Source of the DNA: Cryptomeria japonica
Taxonomy: Eukaryota > Streptophyta > Pinopsida > Cupressales > Cupressaceae
Length of the DNA: 64,000 nucleotides
Direction of reading: 5' to 3'
Assembly (NCBI RefSeq): GCF_030272615.1
Contig: NC_081407.1
Span: 138,632,897 to 138,696,896, forward strand
The number at the start of each line of letters is the position of its first letter. Within the stretch, counting starts at the first letter, position 1. This document shows, one piece after another, positions 60,165 to 64,000 of the stretch. The position numbers and the translations under genes are program-made. The notes under the pieces are model-generated. The model made no database searches. It was not told the DNA's origin and saw only the letters and a program-made list of their open reading frames with translations.

Positions 60165-61754
60165 GTGGTAATTGTTTTGAAAGCTGAGCTAGCCATGGAA
60201 GGAGTTCCTATTTGTCATGAACCAGTAATTCATGACATTTTGTTGCAGGATGTCCAATGTGAACATTTCTTTCGTATGTATGGCTGGATTGACTATTTTC
60301 TAAAATTGACGGATTTTAATGAAGAAATTGCCCATGAATTCATGCACACATACAACGAAGGAGAGGCCTCTATCAAAAGGTTAAGAGTCATTGCCACAAA
60401 TAAACGAATAGCCGAAGTCACTGGGTTTCCGCAGGAGGGAGAACTGTTTCTTGAGTCGAAAGATGTGAGAAACGCTAGGGCAGAGTTTACTCACCCAACA
60501 AACAAACCCCTAAGTGTGGACGTGTAGGGAACCATACAAACATCTCTTCCAATGGAATGGCCTCAGGTGGCATTTTATGTGATGAAATATATTACCTGTG
60601 ATGGTAGGTACTTAAATTTGCATTCGGTCCATTTTAAATTACTGGGTCATCTACGACACGACCGAAGGATGAATGTTCCCAATTTCTTGTATCATCTTAT
60701 TTCCATAAGTGCAAAGGAAACATAGAAGGGTGGAAATCATTATGTTAGTCATCATGACTTGGATAAATTCTTGGTAGAAGGTTCTCTCAGAGATATCTTG
60801 CAGATGGTATTGGGAGAGTTTGAAGATATCCTACAATTTAGGGAGGAAAATGTTCCTATTATAAAAGAAATAGCAGCCCAAGAGGAAGATATCTGAGAAC
60901 CCTCATCTCCTAGGGTTTCTGCAATGAATGATCCTCTTGTTGCCAATGAAGCCTTTCCTTTTGTAGAGGAAATGGTAATTGAATCAAATATTGAGAAACC
61001 CTCCACTTATTTTCAAAGTGGAGTGACATCTTCTAAAAGGAAAGGGAAAGAAATAGAAACAGTTGATGCAGAGGAAGAGATAATAGAGCGACCTCAAGCA
61101 GTGTAGGTTTCTCTTGTAGCCAAAAGGTGCAAGGTAAAGGGAAAATATCCTGCAACAACACCTCCTGCAGTAACTTCTCCTGCAACAACACCTCTTGTAG
61201 TAACACCTCCTGCAACAACACCTCCTGCAGTAACACCTCCTGCAACAACACCTCCTGCAGTAACACCTCCTGCAACAACGTCTCCTGTAGCCACTCAAAA
61301 AATGTATTTAAGGAGTTGGTGGGGTAAACAAAAAAATCAAGCAGTAGGGGATGTGATTGAAGTCATTTATGTGGAAATGTCAGAAGTAGGGCACGAAAGT
61401 CAAATAGAGATTCAACCACGGGAAGAACATGGGGCTGACAAACTGTCAAATTTGGCACATGTAGCAGAACAATTTAAAGAACCGGTTGAAGAAATCTCGC
61501 GCCCTTGGGTAACAACTCATAGGCTCCCTCCATCTCTCACTAGTTTATCTATTGCACTTATATTTTATAGACAGTGGGAGATAGAAAGGGCTAGGTTACA
61601 AGGAGTTATTGATAAACAACATAAAGGTATTGAAAAGAGGGACAATCGAATTGTGGAATTGCAAACCAAAGTAGACACAGTTGCCAATATGGTTCCAGAA
61701 TTGATGCAATTCAGGGCTCCTCCAAAAGTTTATGCTTTGTATTTAAAGGAGTAA
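60165..61754 (+). pseudogene. Extra ORF in envelope position (transposon-protein-like)
   Basis: One frame runs 530 codons with stops only at TAG 60,525, TAG 60,723, TGA 60,897 and TAG 61,104. The likely start is the Met of MEGVPICHEPVIHDILLQDV (60,195). Residues from FFRMYGWIDYFLKLTDFNEE to KRIAEVTGFPQEGE follow the putative plant transposon protein pattern (gW..ff, then EFxxxY, then a beta strand ending GFP). The middle is acidic and then a Thr-Pro-Ala repeat (61,149-61,293). The C-terminal 150 codons (61,302-61,754) are open, with YRQWEIERARLQGVIDKQHK and a coiled coil. No signal peptide or membrane segment is visible, so it is not a typical envelope protein. Confidence 0.75.
61149..61293 (+). 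repeat. 30-bp minisatellite coding Pro-Ala-Thr/Val-Thr
   Basis: About five imperfect units, each close to CCTGCAACAACACCT followed by CCTGCAGTAACACCT, keep the frame and code PATTPPAVTP. Other frames give Cys/Asn/Ser- or Arg/Cys-rich nonsense. Confidence 0.9.
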
Positions 61755-62562
61755 TATTTATGTTTCAATCTAAACCGTATTGTTATGGATCTTAGTCCTT
61801 CTCTAGATACTCCTCAGGAATTTAATAATATTTATCAAAACTCTCGTACAACTGTTAGGAATTTGTTATGTGAATTTTATTTACATAATTATGTTGTGCC
61901 TTTCGACAATGAATGAAATTCCTTACTATATATTGGTGTCATTTAATTAAAATCATTGATGTCATGGATACAAAATGAAATCAATATAGGGACTCAGGTT
62001 AGAACGTACATAAATTTGGAGTTTGTTTGCCCGTTACCACTCAGAACTGAAGCAAAAACCCCACAATGTATTTACTATGACTGGAAGAAGTTGTTAATGA
62101 GACCTGATGTTGGGAGCTAGGTTTTACCATTGAGAGATGAAGCATTCCAGGAATATGAGCATTTGGTTGAAAATGAAAATAAAACTACAGTTGAATGTTT
62201 GGTTCAACGTTGGAATAATCTCCTAGAAGACCTAAAGCAGGGTGAACCCCTTCATTGTCTCATTATCATGCAGCCACACAAAGAGCTCCCAAGTACATCC
62301 ACTTGGGTAGGACCAAAAAAAAAAAACTAGCTACCCTTGATATTTCAGCCACCTATCCTTATGTGGCTATTGATGGGATGCAGGGTTACAGACAAACCAT
62401 ATGAAGAGGCCTTAGAGGAAGCTCGATGTACTAGACTGGAAAAGATGAAGGGGTTTTATTGGAACTTGGCTACATGAGGAACAAGATAGGGAGCCATAGG
62501 CGATTTATGAGTCAGTGCCCAGATAAGAAATTTTCCTCTTGCTGGAGGATGAACAAGACATT
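61755..62562 (+). pseudogene. Decayed coding-like tail of the extra ORF region
   Basis: A 66-codon open piece (62,130-62,330) reads AFQEYEHLVENENKTTVECL and QRWNNLLEDLKQGEPLHCLI. The surroundings are coding-like but broken by stops. It may be a second domain of the extra ORF or a separate small ORF. I do not recognise it. Confidence 0.4.
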
Positions 62563-62575
62563 AAGTTGGGGGGCA
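62563..62575 (+). promoter_or_regulatory. Polypurine tract of the gypsy element
   Basis: AAGTTGGGGGGCA immediately precedes the 3' LTR start TGATGAGATGAG. AAGTTGGGGGG is typical of plant gypsy elements. Confidence 0.75.
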
Positions 62576-62806
62576 TGATGAGATGAGATATTAGCTCTTT
62601 TATTCCTATAATTGATAAGTTTTTTCCATGTTTTAATTTGTATATCGGGATAGTGATTGAGTCATGTGATGTATTAAAGTTTGACTATGTGCATTCTAGA
62701 TGATAACTAAACCCATTAAATCCTGTATTGTTTTGACCTATTATTCCTGTTGCATTGCAGATTATCATAGGTAATATCATGTGTGAATGTATAAGTGTTA
62801 TGATTA

Positions 62807-62850
<44 letters not shown>

Positions 62851-63866
62851 GTGTGTGTGTGTGCGTGCGTGTGTGCTCTTGTATGTTCTATCTTTTTAAT
62901 TGCAGGAATAAATGAAATGCTCCAGAAGCGGTTATTGCATCACATCATAAAAGCAATTGGATATATTCAAGGGTGGTTAAATATTCAAAACAACAAAGAG
63001 GATAGTGTGCATAAGAAGCAACAAATGAATAGAAAGGCGTTGCTAGATTCATTTATATTTGTCTTTAGCAAACATCAATCTTGTAACACTACCACACTAT
63101 ATTCTTGGCTGCGGTTTAGCTGAGTTCCACGTTTCCTATGGATTAACATCTTCTATTTGCAGTCATAAATATTTTCTGCCTCATTTCATTGGCATGACCT
63201 AGATAGTAGGAAGTTGTTGTTGTTTTCTTATAAATAAAAGCCTACACGTCTTCTTAGAGGTTAAAGACAGGGGGTTAGAAACATAATTATTTAGCATTTT
63301 TATAATTTAAAGTATTTCTTTCATTTCATGTGTTGTATCAACCTTTGAAAACAATGAATAAAAATGATGCTATTATGTGTATATAAAATTATCTTTGAAG
63401 TATGGATACACTCATCCAAGGGGCCCCACTTGGTGAGTATTCCTGTGCATTTGTTAGATTCAATTTTTCTTTTTGCTGTAGTAGATGTTCTAGCGATTGA
63501 TTTTTCCTGCAACCACGTGACTGTTCCTGCAGCCAAAGTAAATAGAGTAATTCTTGTTTGTCAGTGCTGAACTTAGTTAACAATTCTTTAATTAGAATAT
63601 TTTGTTAATGCTAAGCTTTCCCATAGCCATTTTGTTGTTATGATTCTTGCTTGTTTATTTCAAATAGATTTAGTTGCTGCAGTAGTGTAGAATAGCTATT
63701 GCAGGAACTTAGTGCATATATAGTGGAGACCCAATTCAAGTAATACGTCCCTGGGTTGACAAGTAAATGAACTTTAGTCATGGAGATAATAACTAAACAT
63801 AATGAATGACCAATCTTTGGGTTGAGACTTTAGCTCTAGTTATTGTTCCTATTGGTGAGGCAAACA
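62576..63866 (+). repeat. 3' LTR of the gypsy element
   Basis: It runs TGATGAGATGAGATATTAGC to GAGGCAAACA, with a long TA microsatellite (about 62,811-62,848) followed by GT/GC variants. It ends in CA, unlike the 5' copy, and is followed by ACAAT. Confidence 0.92.
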
Positions 63867-63871
63867 ACAAT

Positions 63872-64000
63872 TATCAACCATAGATAATTATAAGAAAGAA
63901 CTGATTCAAAATGAAAGCATCCATAAGACAAATTTGAATAAGAGAACTGACTTCGATATATTACTTTGAAAATAAGAGTCTGTTGCTTGAAACGTAAAAT
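63872..64000. other. Flanking DNA beyond the gypsy element
   Basis: AT-rich sequence with no recognisable feature. It is the continuation of the DNA at 52,371-52,591, which is likewise without a gene. Confidence 0.5.

Larger units (their letters stand above)
52592..63866 (+). mobile_element. Complete Ty3/gypsy element, Athila/Tat-like, with extra ORF
   Basis: Structure: 5' LTR 52,592-53,841, primer site 53,846, gag, protease, RT, RNase H, integrase, a Val-Pro-rich tail, an extra ORF, a polypurine tract and 3' LTR 62,576-63,866. A perfect ACAAT duplication flanks it (52,587-52,591 and 63,867-63,871). The protease motif (DLGATINVM), the tRNA-Asp-like primer site and an ORF after integrase are features of the Athila/Tat branch. 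All genes carry stops, so it is dead, but structurally it is complete at 11.3 kb. Confidence 0.92.

Noticed and set aside
60984-61327. Cys/Arg-rich and Cys/Asn/Ser repeat proteins
   Set aside because: They are other frames of the Pro-Ala-Thr minisatellite. The Pro-Ala-Thr frame is the one continuous with coding sequence on both sides.

Overview
The window looks like nuclear DNA from a large, repeat-filled plant genome, most likely a gymnosperm such as a conifer. That is an inference from the AT-rich, CpG-poor sequence, the nested and decayed LTR retrotransposons, the plant-type transposon domains, and the absence of any intact host gene. I see no rRNA, tRNA or CRISPR. Almost every kilobase belongs to a transposable element. 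Nearly all the coding regions carry in-frame stops of the kind C-to-T decay produces, mostly TAG from CAG.

Layout. (1) 1-6.9 kb: remains of a + strand element coding for a transposon-associated protein with a coiled-coil C-terminal part, split by an LTR at 3.21-4.67 kb. (2) 8.0-12.3 kb: an antisense plant-mobile-domain (PMD) pseudogene with its own TATA box and first exon, next to a + strand polypurine tract and LTR (10.74-12.3 kb). (3) 12.3-12.7 kb: a LINE-type RNase H fragment. (4) 12.73-19.94 kb: a Ty1/copia element with a 2 kb 5' LTR, gag, RT and RNase H remnants, no recognisable integrase, and a truncated 3' LTR. (5) 20.6-24.7 kb: a minus-strand CACTA (En/Spm) element with Transposase_21, DUF4218 and DUF4216 regions and a huge Asp/Gly tail built on trinucleotide and hexanucleotide repeats. 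(6) 24.7-27.3 kb: intergenic DNA with short tandem duplications.

(7) 27.77-44.39 kb: a complete but decayed minus-strand Sirevirus-like copia element. Inserted in its RT codons is (8), a second, younger LTR element at 31.04-38.64 kb with its own LTRs, target duplication, primer site and polypurine tract. It has no protease, integrase, RT or RNase H. It carries a zinc-knuckle gag fragment and one long unfamiliar ORF of about 1,070 codons. I regard this as the most unusual object in the window. A 366-bp direct repeat flanks the whole nest. (9) 45.1-45.4 kb: a decayed Ty3/gypsy RT fragment. (10) 48.1-52.4 kb: a second, + strand copy of the CACTA family, preceded by a hairpin/palindrome array and itself hit by a solo LTR with a perfect TGTAT duplication. 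(11) 52.59-63.87 kb: a complete Ty3/gypsy element of Athila/Tat type with ACAAT target duplication, tRNA-Asp-like primer site, gag, protease, RT, RNase H, integrase, and an extra ORF in the envelope position.

How the parts relate. The copia elements share LTR sequence blocks, TGTTGG...CCAACA ends, iMet primer sites, and reiterated AAAGGGGGAGA tracts, all hallmarks of the Sirevirus lineage. The inner element has everything needed in cis to be mobilised by such a relative but nothing to do it alone. The extra ORFs in regions 1, 8 and 11 have a similar plan: globular N-terminal part, low-complexity middle, coiled-coil C-terminal part.
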